From Rubrobacter sp. (lineage in GTDB: Bacteria > Actinomycetota > Rubrobacteria > Rubrobacterales > Rubrobacteraceae): 13,480 bases of DNA. The position numbers were made by a program, and so were the translations under genes. The stretch lies in NCBI GenBank assembly GCA_013695335.1, contig JACDAR010000216.1:1-13480 (forward strand). Reading direction: 5' to 3'. Numbering within the stretch: the stretch's first letter is position 1; the number at the start of each line of letters is the position of its first letter. Below the pieces are notes generated by a model. The model did no database searches. It saw only the letters and a program-made list of their open reading frames with translations, and was not told the DNA's origin. Positions 1 to 8,389 of the stretch are shown piece by piece.

Positions 1-71
1 CGTACCCTGTTCGCCTCTTCGAGCGCGCTCAGGCGCTCCTGAGATGTCCTATCGGGAGCCCTCCTCAACAT
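1..71 (-). CDS. N-terminal fragment of a minus-strand gene, possibly integration host factor (mIHF)
   Basis: Only the first 23 codons are inside the window; the gene runs off the left edge. The peptide begins MLRRAPDRTSQERLSALEEA and continues NRV. A TxxERxxALEEAxRVR pattern at the N-terminus resembles the start of actinobacterial integration host factor, a small nucleoid protein that helps organise DNA. In many actinobacteria mihF lies just downstream of the pyr operon beside gmk, which fits this location on the same strand as pyrD. The ATG at 71-69 has no Shine-Dalgarno, but a TATAAT box lies 8 bases upstream, so a leaderless mRNA starting at or next to the ATG is likely. The start is well supported by that box. 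The family assignment is an inference from very few residues and could be wrong. Confidence 0.5.
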   Translation of the reverse strand, partial: MLRRAPDRTSQERLSALEEANRV

Positions 72-79
72 CGCGCGGG

Positions 80-109
80 ATTATAACATCGGGTTCCTCA
101 GACCGTCGC
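80..109 (-). promoter_or_regulatory. Promoter for the left-edge gene (probable leaderless transcript)
   Basis: On the minus strand a perfect TATAAT (85-80) is followed by 8 bases and then the ATG at 71. A weak -35 candidate, GCGACG (109-104), sits 18 bases upstream. The distance from the -10 box to the ATG matches a transcription start at or next to the initiation codon, and no ribosome-binding site lies in between. The -10 is convincing; the -35 is only a partial match. Confidence 0.6.
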
Positions 110-142
110 CTGGCTCTATAAACCCCGCAAAGCACCGGTCAG

Positions 143-455
143 CTAATTCGTATCCGAGTCCGTCCAGAGGAGCCCAGCCGAGATAACGGCCAACCCGGAA
201 TTGTGAACCCGGTTCGAGGAGATGGATCGTCCGTCCCTACTGACGTACTTTTCGCCAGCCATCTCCACTCCAAGAACCGGCATTCAATCGAGGCTACCGG
301 CGCCACCGACCAGGAACATCGGAAGCATCAACGACCAGCAACAGCCGACGCGGAACAGCGTGTGGCGCGCACCAAGTCGGAACGAGCGAGTATTCTCGTT
401 GGGCTCATCTGCCATCCTCGGCGAAGCCTGTGGGGGCTGGCCGCACTGAAAGGAG
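143..455 (-). pseudogene. Remnant of a DUF2182 integral membrane protein
   Basis: Reading the minus strand from ATG 415 gives 43 codons including FRLGARHTLFRVGCCWSLML, then PMFLVGGAGSLD, before a TGA at 286-284. The Gly-Cys-Cys-Trp-x-Leu-Met core followed by a hydrophobic stretch is the hallmark of the C-terminal part of DUF2182 proteins (predicted metal-binding membrane proteins). The same frame continues after the TGA as MPVLGVEMAGEKYVSRDGR to a TAG at 145-143. DUF2182 proteins have Trp-Met at this point and a conserved Glu-Lys shortly after, so TGA most simply replaces a TGG. A second frame upstream (about 416-455) reads RPAPTGFAEDGR, like the Cys-Arg-Ser-Pro region of the family, implying a frameshift. 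The N-terminal half is missing. It is a decayed fragment lying downstream of the methyltransferase; only decay explains the broken frame. The family call is from motif memory. Confidence 0.65.
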
Positions 456-487
456 ATGACAGCCCCCGAGGTTAGGTCGCGAGATTG

Positions 488-1558
488 CTACGGGCGAGCC
501 TCGAATACGAGGTTAAACGGCGTCTCAGTTGCCCGCCGGAAGCTACCAAACCCCCCGGCGATGACGACCTCGCGTATGCGTGCCTCTCCTGCCTGGGCGC
601 CCAGAGCCAGGCCCACCTCCTGGTCCTTGGACGCCGGCACGCAGAGGACCGTGGAGGCCGAGTAGAAGATCCTGCCAACCGGATTCAAGTTGTCCTCCAA
701 CCTGTCGTTGGCGTAAGGCTCGACTATCATCCAGGTGCCATCGGGCTTGAGGGTCTGGCGTACGTGGGCCGCAGCCCCCACGGGGTCGCCCATGTCGTGC
801 AGGGAGTCAAAGAACGCCACGAAGTCATAGTCGGTGCCCGGATAGTCTTTGGCTGAGGCCACCTCGAAGCTGCACCGGTCGTTCACTCCGGCCACCGATG
901 CAGCCTTGCGGGCGGCGGCTATCGAGGCTTCGTGGTAGTCGAAGCCGACGAAGGTTGAGTTGGGATACTCCTGGGCCATGATGACCGTCGAAGACCCGTG
1001 CCCGCAGCCCGCGTCGGCCACCTTCGCGCCGGCCCGCAGCTTATCCTCCACGCCTTCGAGCGCGGGTATCCACGAGTCCACCAGGCTGCCAATGTAGCTG
1101 GGCCGGAAGAACCGCTCGGTGCCTTCGTAGAGGTCGTGGTGGTGCTCGTGCCAGCCGACACCCTGGCCCGTGCGGATGGCCTCGGCCATGGCGTCGGCGT
1201 CCTTGATCGTCGAGGCCGCGAGTTGCAGCCCGCCCGGAGCAAAGAGGGGGTTGTGCTCGTTGGTCAGGGCGAAAGCCTGCTCCTCGGACAACCGGAAGTG
1301 GTCGGTGGCGGGATCGTACTCCACGTAACCGCTGGCCGCCTGGGCGGACAACCACTCCCTCATGTATCGTTCGCCGGTGCCGGTGCGCTCGGCCAGTTCT
1401 TCCGCGGTGATCGGCTCGCTATCGGCCATCGCCTTATTTAGTCCCAGCTTGTCGCCGATGAGGACCGTCGTCGCGTGCAGCACGGCCCCGAGGTCTCCGG
1501 CGAACCTCCCAACGAACTCGTTGAGTTTGTTCTCGTCGATGATCGGTTGTACCGTCAT
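488..1558 (-). CDS. Class I SAM-dependent methyltransferase, Rv2258c type
   Basis: The 356-residue protein has an N-terminal winged-helix region (about 20-95: AEELAERTGTGERYMREWL, then a beta-wing GYVEYDPATDHFRL), as in the Rv2258c family of methyltransferases. A Rossmann methyltransferase domain follows at about 175-290. Motif I is VADAGCGHG (180-188), the acidic residue for SAM ribose is in GFDYHE (Asp207), and FFDSLHDMGDP followed by LKPDGTWMIVEP (270-281) is the usual strand 4-5 region. Small-molecule O-, N- or C-methylation is likely, but the substrate cannot be read from sequence. The ATG at 1558 is preceded by a purine-rich GAGAGGAAAG ribosome site. The gene lies alone between decayed or very small genes, outside the pyr operon. 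Length is normal for the family and no motif is missing. Confidence 0.88.
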   Translation of the reverse strand: MTVQPIIDENKLNEFVGRFAGDLGAVLHATTVLIGDKLGLNKAMADSEPITAEELAERTGTGERYMREWLSAQAASGYVEYDPATDHFRLSEEQAFALTNEHNPLFAPGGLQLAASTIKDADAMAEAIRTGQGVGWHEHHHDLYEGTERFFRPSYIGSLVDSWIPALEGVEDKLRAGAKVADAGCGHGSSTVIMAQEYPNSTFVGFDYHEASIAAARKAASVAGVNDRCSFEVASAKDYPGTDYDFVAFFDSLHDMGDPVGAAAHVRQTLKPDGTWMIVEPYANDRLEDNLNPVGRIFYSASTVLCVPASKDQEVGLALGAQAGEARIREVVIAGGFGSFRRATETPFNLVFEARP

Positions 1559-1591
1559 GGTTTCTTTCCTCTCTTTCTTGGTTGACTTCGA

Positions 1592-1616
1592 CTAACCTTC
1601 CTTAGGATCTAACCTT
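1592..1616. repeat. Tandem CTAACCTT direct repeat upstream of the methyltransferase
   Basis: CTAACCTT occurs at 1592-1599 and again at 1609-1616 (period 17 bases), with the palindromic CCTTAGG at 1600-1606 between them. The pair lies 34 to 58 bases upstream of the methyltransferase ATG, where a regulator would be expected to bind. No convincing -10 and -35 pair was identified here. A regulatory role is inference only. Confidence 0.35.
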
Positions 1617-1829
1617 TCATGGCCCAACCTCCTTGTGTCGTGTTCGTTGTGTAGATCCATGCCGAGCCTTCGTTCTCGACTTTTCACGCACCAGAATCGC
1701 TACCACGTCCGGACAGTGGTTACTCACCCTTCGCTCTATCTCCTCTCCCGTCGTACCCGAGATCTCGTGGCGGTGGCTCGCCACGCCAGTCATCAGCGCT
1801 TTCCCTTCATACCAACGGTGGCTCATCAT
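1617..1829 (-). CDS. Possible small hypothetical protein (70 aa)
   Basis: Starting from the first of two adjacent ATG codons (1829-1824) this frame reads MMSHRWYEGKALMTGVASHR and continues through a TGEEIERRVSNHCPDVVAIL segment to a basic C-terminus (REKSRTKARHGS onward). An AAGGAG lies 5 bases before the first ATG, which is a good ribosome-binding site. Codon third positions are mostly G or C in the first two thirds and less so towards the end. I recognise no family, signal peptide or membrane segment. Its TGA (1619-1617) overlaps an SD-like AAGGAGG and a second ATG that opens a three-codon reading frame (Met-Lys-Gly-stop). It could be a real small gene, a decayed one, or the untranslated leader of the methyltransferase transcript. 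Low confidence. Confidence 0.33.
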   Translation of the reverse strand: MMSHRWYEGKALMTGVASHRHEISGTTGEEIERRVSNHCPDVVAILVREKSRTKARHGSTQRTRHKEVGP

Positions 1830-1902
1830 GCTTGCTCCTTCTGCTTGCTCCACGATTTCATCGTCACCTTCACTCTGACCCAGGCAAGCGTCCACCGCAT
1901 TA

Positions 1903-1959
1903 GTAGCCTTACTCTATTGGCGAAGGGGAGCAGGGAGTCCGAGAGATGAGTAAGGCTAC
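1903..1959. repeat. Perfect 12-bp inverted repeat with 33-base loop
   Basis: GTAGCCTTACTC at 1903-1914 is the exact reverse complement of GAGTAAGGCTAC at 1948-1959. The loop is 33 bases. It lies downstream of the DUF1059 gene on the minus strand and upstream of the small 70-residue frame. There is no T-run after either arm, so it is not a classical intrinsic terminator. It could be a binding site, a relic of a transposable element end, or an RNA hairpin. Confidence 0.7.
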
Positions 1960-2019
1960 CTGTTGCTTTGTTGGGGCGAAGTAAGGCGGCGGCGCCGGAG
2001 AGTACTAGAGCGTGTGCGT

Positions 2020-2169
2020 CTACTCCTGTTGAGCCATCGCGAGGACCTGTTCCCTAGCGATCTCCATTTCGTGGACCTCTCGCGCGTGCTCTCGGACCTT
2101 GGCCACCAGTTCGTTGTCGGTTTCTCCCCGAACCACAGTTCCGCAGTCGCACTGCATGATCTTTGCCAT
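2020..2169 (-). CDS. DUF1059 family small protein (49 aa)
   Basis: The ATG at 2169-2167 opens a 49-codon frame reading MAKIMQCDCGTVVRGETDNE then LVAKVREHAREVHEMEIARE and ending MAQQE. The pattern is a Cys-rich start, a Gly, a Thr-Asp-x-Glu-Leu-Val turn and then HAREVH, which is that of DUF1059, a family of roughly 50-60 residue proteins of unknown function widespread in actinobacteria and archaea. The two Cys (7 and 9) and His28/His33 are in family-typical places, suggesting a compact fold or a metal site, though the latter is speculative. The ribosome-binding site AAAGGAGGTGACACC directly before the ATG is close to ideal, which strongly supports translation. It is divergent from the SARP-type regulator, with 83 bases between the two starts. 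Confidence 0.82.
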   Translation of the reverse strand: MAKIMQCDCGTVVRGETDNELVAKVREHAREVHEMEIAREQVLAMAQQE

Positions 2170-2252
2170 TGGTGTCACCTCCTTTCTTGCACGTATACTA
2201 CGCTACGCCTGTTGCGCGGATGTTGGCAGCGTGTTGTGAAAAGGTTGGTGAG
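2170..2252. promoter_or_regulatory. Divergent intergenic promoter region between DUF1059 gene and SARP-type regulator
   Basis: Both divergent genes must be transcribed from this 83-base stretch. On the plus strand TATACT (2194-2199) is a good -10 candidate with TTGGTG (2169-2174) at a long 19-base spacing. The same site reads AGTATACGT on the minus strand and could serve there as an extended -10 (TAGTAT). The overlap of the two candidates would make transcription of the two genes mutually dependent. The -10 hexamer is seen directly; the rest is inference. Confidence 0.35.
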
Positions 2253-3011
2253 ATGCCGCTGAGAATCTACCTGACTGGCCGGGTGCTCGTTGAGGATAGC
2301 GGCACCGTCCTACTCGACGAACGACGCTTGATGGGAAGGCAAGGCCGCCTCGCCTTCGTCCACCTGGTCGGCGAGCACCTCAGATCCGTGTCGCGGGACG
2401 AGTTGGCGGAGGAACTCTGGCTCGACCGGGTGCCTCCTTCCTGGGAAAGGTCGCTCAGCGCTCTCGTCAGCAAGCTGCGCGCTCTACTCGCTAGCGCCGG
2501 TATTCCCGAGATTGCCCTTGCCAGTTCCTTCGGCCACTATCAACTATTGCTGCCCGCCGACGTCTGGATAGACGTGGAAGCCGCAAGCGAGGCTATCGAC
2601 CTCGCGGAGAGTGCGCTGCGGGGAAATAAACCGCGAGAGGCTTGGGGATGGGCGCAAGTGGCTTGCCAGATCTCTCGAAGACCTTTCTTAACGGGCGAAG
2701 AGGGACCGTGGGCGACATTGAAACGCTCCGAGCTGCGCGACGTGCTCGTGCGTGCACACGAATGTCTAAGTGAGCCCTCTATCTGGCACACAGAGCCAGC
2801 ATTCGCAGTGAAGCATGCCAAGGAAGCGGTGACTATCGACCCTTTCCGCGAGACCAGTTATCAACTCCTCATGCGTGCCCACGCCGCGGTGGGCAACCGG
2901 GCCGAGGCGCTACGTGTCTACGAGCGTTGCAGGAGCCTGCTATCGGAGGAGCTCGGCGTGCTCCCATCGCGTCAAAGTGAGACTGTGTATCTCGAAATCT
3001 TGAGATCTTGA
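2253..3011 (+). CDS. SARP/BTAD-domain transcriptional regulator
   Basis: The 252-residue protein has an OmpR-type winged-helix DNA-binding domain (about 3-100). Its segment VSRDELAEELW is followed by a helix with SLSALVSKLRALLA and a hairpin SSFGHYQLLLP. A bacterial transcriptional activation (BTAD, TPR-like) domain then runs from about 105 to 250 and ends with FRETSYQLLMRAHAAVGNR and ALRVYERCRSLLSEELGVLP. This two-domain layout is that of the short AfsR/DnrI-type (SARP) regulators, usually activators of accessory or secondary-metabolite genes. No ATPase or sensor domain follows. ATG 2253 was chosen over an in-frame start about 30 codons upstream. The family normally begins a few residues before the first strand, the upstream extension runs through the DUF1059 promoter and ribosome site, and AAAAGG precedes ATG 2253 at good spacing. 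The target is unknown; the divergent DUF1059 gene and nearby methyltransferase are candidates. Confidence 0.85.
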   Translation: MPLRIYLTGRVLVEDSGTVLLDERRLMGRQGRLAFVHLVGEHLRSVSRDELAEELWLDRVPPSWERSLSALVSKLRALLASAGIPEIALASSFGHYQLLLPADVWIDVEAASEAIDLAESALRGNKPREAWGWAQVACQISRRPFLTGEEGPWATLKRSELRDVLVRAHECLSEPSIWHTEPAFAVKHAKEAVTIDPFRETSYQLLMRAHAAVGNRAEALRVYERCRSLLSEELGVLPSRQSETVYLEILRS

Positions 3012-3089
3012 CAGCGCCTCGTACGAATCCAGTATCTCCTGATCGGGGTCTCACCACTGACTGTCCGTGTTCGCAACCGGGCGATGCAG

Positions 3090-3352
3090 GAGCTATGGGC
3101 TACGACGATCGCCCGCATACCGGGCCCCGTTCAACGCGAGAGGCTGCTCAGGCCTGCGGAAGAGATCTGGCAAACACCGGCCGCTAGGTGTCGGGGGCGG
3201 CGGATCTCTCGTCTGTGCCCGAAGGCCGCCTCGCAGCATTCTCCCGCCACGGGCTGGCCGCGAAAGCCCCGCAGCCCTCCCAGATGCGCAAAGACCTGCG
3301 GGTTGCGACCCTGCTCGTCACCGCTCAACGCCCAGAGCAGAAGACGCAGTAG
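3090..3352 (+). pseudogene. Frameshifted fragment of a Tn3-family transposase
   Basis: In one plus-strand frame 3188-3352 reads ADLSSVPEGRLAAFSRHGLA then AKAPQPSQMRKDLRVATLL and ends at a TAG. This matches the N-terminal (DUF4158) region of Tn3-family transposases. That region has the pattern of a Val-Pro-x-Gly-Arg-Leu segment, an Ala-Lys-Ala turn and then Arg-x-Ala-Thr-Leu-Leu. Just upstream, another frame (about 3090-3165) contains VQRERLLRPAEEIW, resembling the preceding segment of the same domain. An in-frame TAG at 3185 and the frame change show it is dead. No catalytic DDE part and no terminal inverted repeats are visible, so only a scrap remains. It occupies the whole gap between the SARP gene and the end of pyrD. 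The family call rests on motif memory and needs a protein search. Confidence 0.55.
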
Positions 3353-3361
3353 ATGACTCTT

Positions 3362-4249
3362 CTACAAAGCGCCGGTCAGTTCGCTTGCGGTCGTGCCCAT
3401 CCGATCCAGGTATTCCGAGAACTCGCGCAGAATCTCCCCTGGCTCCCTGACGAAGCTGATCGTGCCTACCTGCACCACCGTCGCACCGGCAAGCATGAAC
3501 TCCGCAACATCTGTCCCGGTGGATACCCCACCGCTCGCGATGACCGGGATATTTACGGCTCTTGACACGTCGTAGACTGCCCGCAACGCCACGGGTTTGA
3601 TCGCGGGACCGGAGAGCCCACCACGCACCAGTACGCTCTGGCTTTCGGGATCTATCGTGAGAGCCGGGATCGTGTTTATGACTGTCAGGGCATCTGCGCC
3701 GGATTCTTCGGCGGCGATGGCGTTGGCTACCACACCCTCGTTGGTGAGCTTGGCGAAGAGCGGCTTCCCTGGGTATGCGGCGCGGCAGGCCCCGATCACC
3801 TCCTCGACCGAGGTCGGTCCCGCACAAAAGGTCAGGCCGCCATGCTCGACGTTCGGGCAAGACAGGTTGAGTTCGACGGCTGAGATACGATCATCGCCAG
3901 CAAGGCAGTCACATAGCGCGACAAACTCGTCCACCGCATCCCCCGCCACGGATACGAAGATGGGAACCCCGAGATCAAAGTCGTCCAGCCCTTCGAGGAA
4001 TTTCTCGATGCCGGGGTTCTGGAGGCCGATAGAGTTGACCATCCCGGCCGGAGTCTCGGCGATGCGCGGCGGCGGGTTGCCAGCCCGTTCTTTCGGGGTG
4101 GTGGTCTTCGGCAGGATGGCGCCGTATACGCCAGCGACCTCGCCAAGAGCTTCCTTCGACATCGTCCCCGAGGCAGGGATGAGCGGAGTTTCGAGCGCGA
4201 TGCCGCACAGCTCGATAGCCAGTTGCAAGGTCTGGAGATCATTCTTCAT
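3362..4249 (-). CDS. pyrD: Dihydroorotate dehydrogenase, class 1B catalytic subunit
   Basis: PyrD oxidises dihydroorotate to orotate using FMN. In class 1B enzymes electrons pass to NAD through the FAD/iron-sulfur subunit PyrK, encoded two genes upstream. The 295-residue protein has LIPASGT (23-29), AILPKTTT (44-51) and VNSIGLQNPG (71-80). ELNLSCPNV (126-134) holds the catalytic cysteine (131); a catalytic Cys rather than Ser is the class 1 signature. FAKLT (165-169) and NTIPALTID (192-200) follow, and GGLSGPAIKP and VIASGGVSTG (236-245) bind FMN phosphate. ATG 4249 was chosen because it overlaps the stop of the preceding gene as ATGA and gives the usual N-terminus. There is no strong ribosome site, so translation is probably coupled. 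A longer in-frame extension upstream is out of family. It is the last pyr gene on this strand; the usual pyrF does not follow. Confidence 0.95.
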   Translation of the reverse strand: MKNDLQTLQLAIELCGIALETPLIPASGTMSKEALGEVAGVYGAILPKTTTPKERAGNPPPRIAETPAGMVNSIGLQNPGIEKFLEGLDDFDLGVPIFVSVAGDAVDEFVALCDCLAGDDRISAVELNLSCPNVEHGGLTFCAGPTSVEEVIGACRAAYPGKPLFAKLTNEGVVANAIAAEESGADALTVINTIPALTIDPESQSVLVRGGLSGPAIKPVALRAVYDVSRAVNIPVIASGGVSTGTDVAEFMLAGATVVQVGTISFVREPGEILREFSEYLDRMGTTASELTGAL

Positions 4250-4494
4250 GCTGGCGGTGCCGTCAAGACCCTCACTAAAGTGAAGAGGAACAGCAAACAC
4301 ATCAATAGGAACCCAATTCCAACAGCCCGCAACGTATACCTCAACCAACGATACTCCGAGCCGACAATTTTGAAAGAAGCGAAGATTATGGCAACTGCGA
4401 AGGTGACAACTACCACGAGAATAATGAGCATAGGTCCGAAGGTGACTAGCAACTTCACAATATAAGGTACGGTGGAAATTATCGGCTTCACCAT
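4246..4494 (-). CDS. Small two-helix membrane protein inside the pyr operon, unknown function
   Basis: This 82-residue protein begins MVKPIISTVPYIVKLL and has two long hydrophobic segments. These are about residues 10-40 (including MLIILVVVVTFAVAIIF) and 56-78 (LRAVGIGFLLMCLLFLFTLV), separated by a short polar loop around SEYRWLRY. I do not recognise a family. The start ATG (4494-4492) overlaps the last codons of pyrK by 7 bases and is preceded by GGAG at good spacing. Its TGA overlaps the pyrD ATG by 4 bases. Such tight packing on both sides argues for a real, co-translated gene. Codons ending in A or T are clearly more common than in its neighbours, which may reflect membrane-protein composition or separate origin. 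It could anchor the PyrK-PyrD complex to the membrane or belong to an unrelated function; neither is shown. Confidence 0.75.
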   Translation of the reverse strand: MVKPIISTVPYIVKLLVTFGPMLIILVVVVTFAVAIIFASFKIVGSEYRWLRYTLRAVGIGFLLMCLLFLFTLVRVLTAPPA

Positions 4495-5218
4495 GCCAGC
4501 ATCTCCGCGTCGAAGACCGGGCCTTCGACGCACGACCGGACATATCCGCCGTCACGAACCGGCACCACACACCCGTTGCACGAGCCATTGCCGCATCCCA
4601 TCCTCTCCTCCACTGAGAGTTGGCAGATGACTCTATCCCCGACGGCGCGCTTCACCGCAGCCAGCATCGGGTTCGGGCCGCAGGCGTAGACTGCTTCGTA
4701 GCGTTCGAGGTCGGGTACTGCGTCGAGCACGGTGCCGTGTATCCCGGCCGAGCCATCTACCGTGGCCACGCTTGCTCCGGGGAAATCCTCCGCTACTGCG
4801 GCGTACCGGGTGTCGGCGAAACCGAGGAAGACATCGTGGCACACACCGAGCGCGTTCAGGCGGCGGCTTAGTATCTTGAGCGGGGCAACGCCTATGCCGC
4901 CACCGAGCAGGGCCGCTGGGCCTCTGGATTCGTCGATCCTGAACCCGCGTCCAAGCGGCGCGCTTACCTCGATCCTATCTCGCGCGTCATCCAGCAACGC
5001 GGTTCCCCGGCCTCGCACCTCGAAGAGCAGGCTCGCCGTCTCGCTGTCGTGGTCATAGTAGGAAAATGGCCTGGCGAGAAAGGGATCGAAGGTCACTGGA
5101 TATCCGGCCACCCGCGCCATTGCGAACTGGCCGGGCTCGATGGCACTTTCCCAACTGTACCGCAGAAGGGTATAGCCGCCGATCTCCTCGCGATCCTCGA
5201 TCTCCACACCGTGAAACC

Positions 5219-5222
<4 letters not shown>
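4488..5222 (-). CDS. pyrK: Dihydroorotate dehydrogenase electron transfer subunit
   Basis: PyrK carries FAD and a [2Fe-2S] cluster and passes electrons from FMN of PyrD to NAD. The 244-residue protein has a ferredoxin-reductase fold. RPFS (51-54) binds FAD, GGGIGVAP (107-114) and CGPNPM (181-186) are the NAD-binding loops. The C-terminal cluster-binding segment has Cys at 210, 215, 218 and 231 (spacing x4, x2, x12), preceded by SVEERMGCG, the PyrK signature. All four ligands are present. The start codon is TTG (5222-5220), whose last two bases lie in the carB stop codon (TTGA overlap of 4). No alternative ATG gives a full FAD domain. A SD-like AGGA lies just upstream. It is in the right place to work with pyrD, although a small membrane-protein gene separates the two. 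Confidence 0.95.
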
Positions 5223-8386
<3,164 letters not shown>

Positions 8387-8389
8387 AAT

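Noticed and set aside
203..475. Plus-strand frames of 75 to 90 codons near the left edge
   Set aside because: They read the opposite strand of the DUF2182 remnant; no ribosome site and no protein-like motif.
998..1441. A 147-codon plus-strand frame inside the methyltransferase
   Set aside because: Lies opposite the conserved methyltransferase motifs and shows no domain.
3012..3361. A remnant of pyrF or pyrE behind pyrD
   Set aside because: None of the minus-strand frames shows the PyrF lysine-aspartate motif or the PyrE PRPP loop; the stretch fits a transposase scrap on the other strand.
3350..3376. AGAAGA/TCTTCT inverted repeat just after pyrD as operon terminator
   Set aside because: Only 6 base pairs, AT-containing, with a 13-base loop and no following T-run; too weak to call.
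3362..4588. An N-terminally extended PyrD of about 408 residues
   Set aside because: The extra 113 residues run through the small membrane gene and the end of pyrK in another frame and have no counterpart in the PyrD family.
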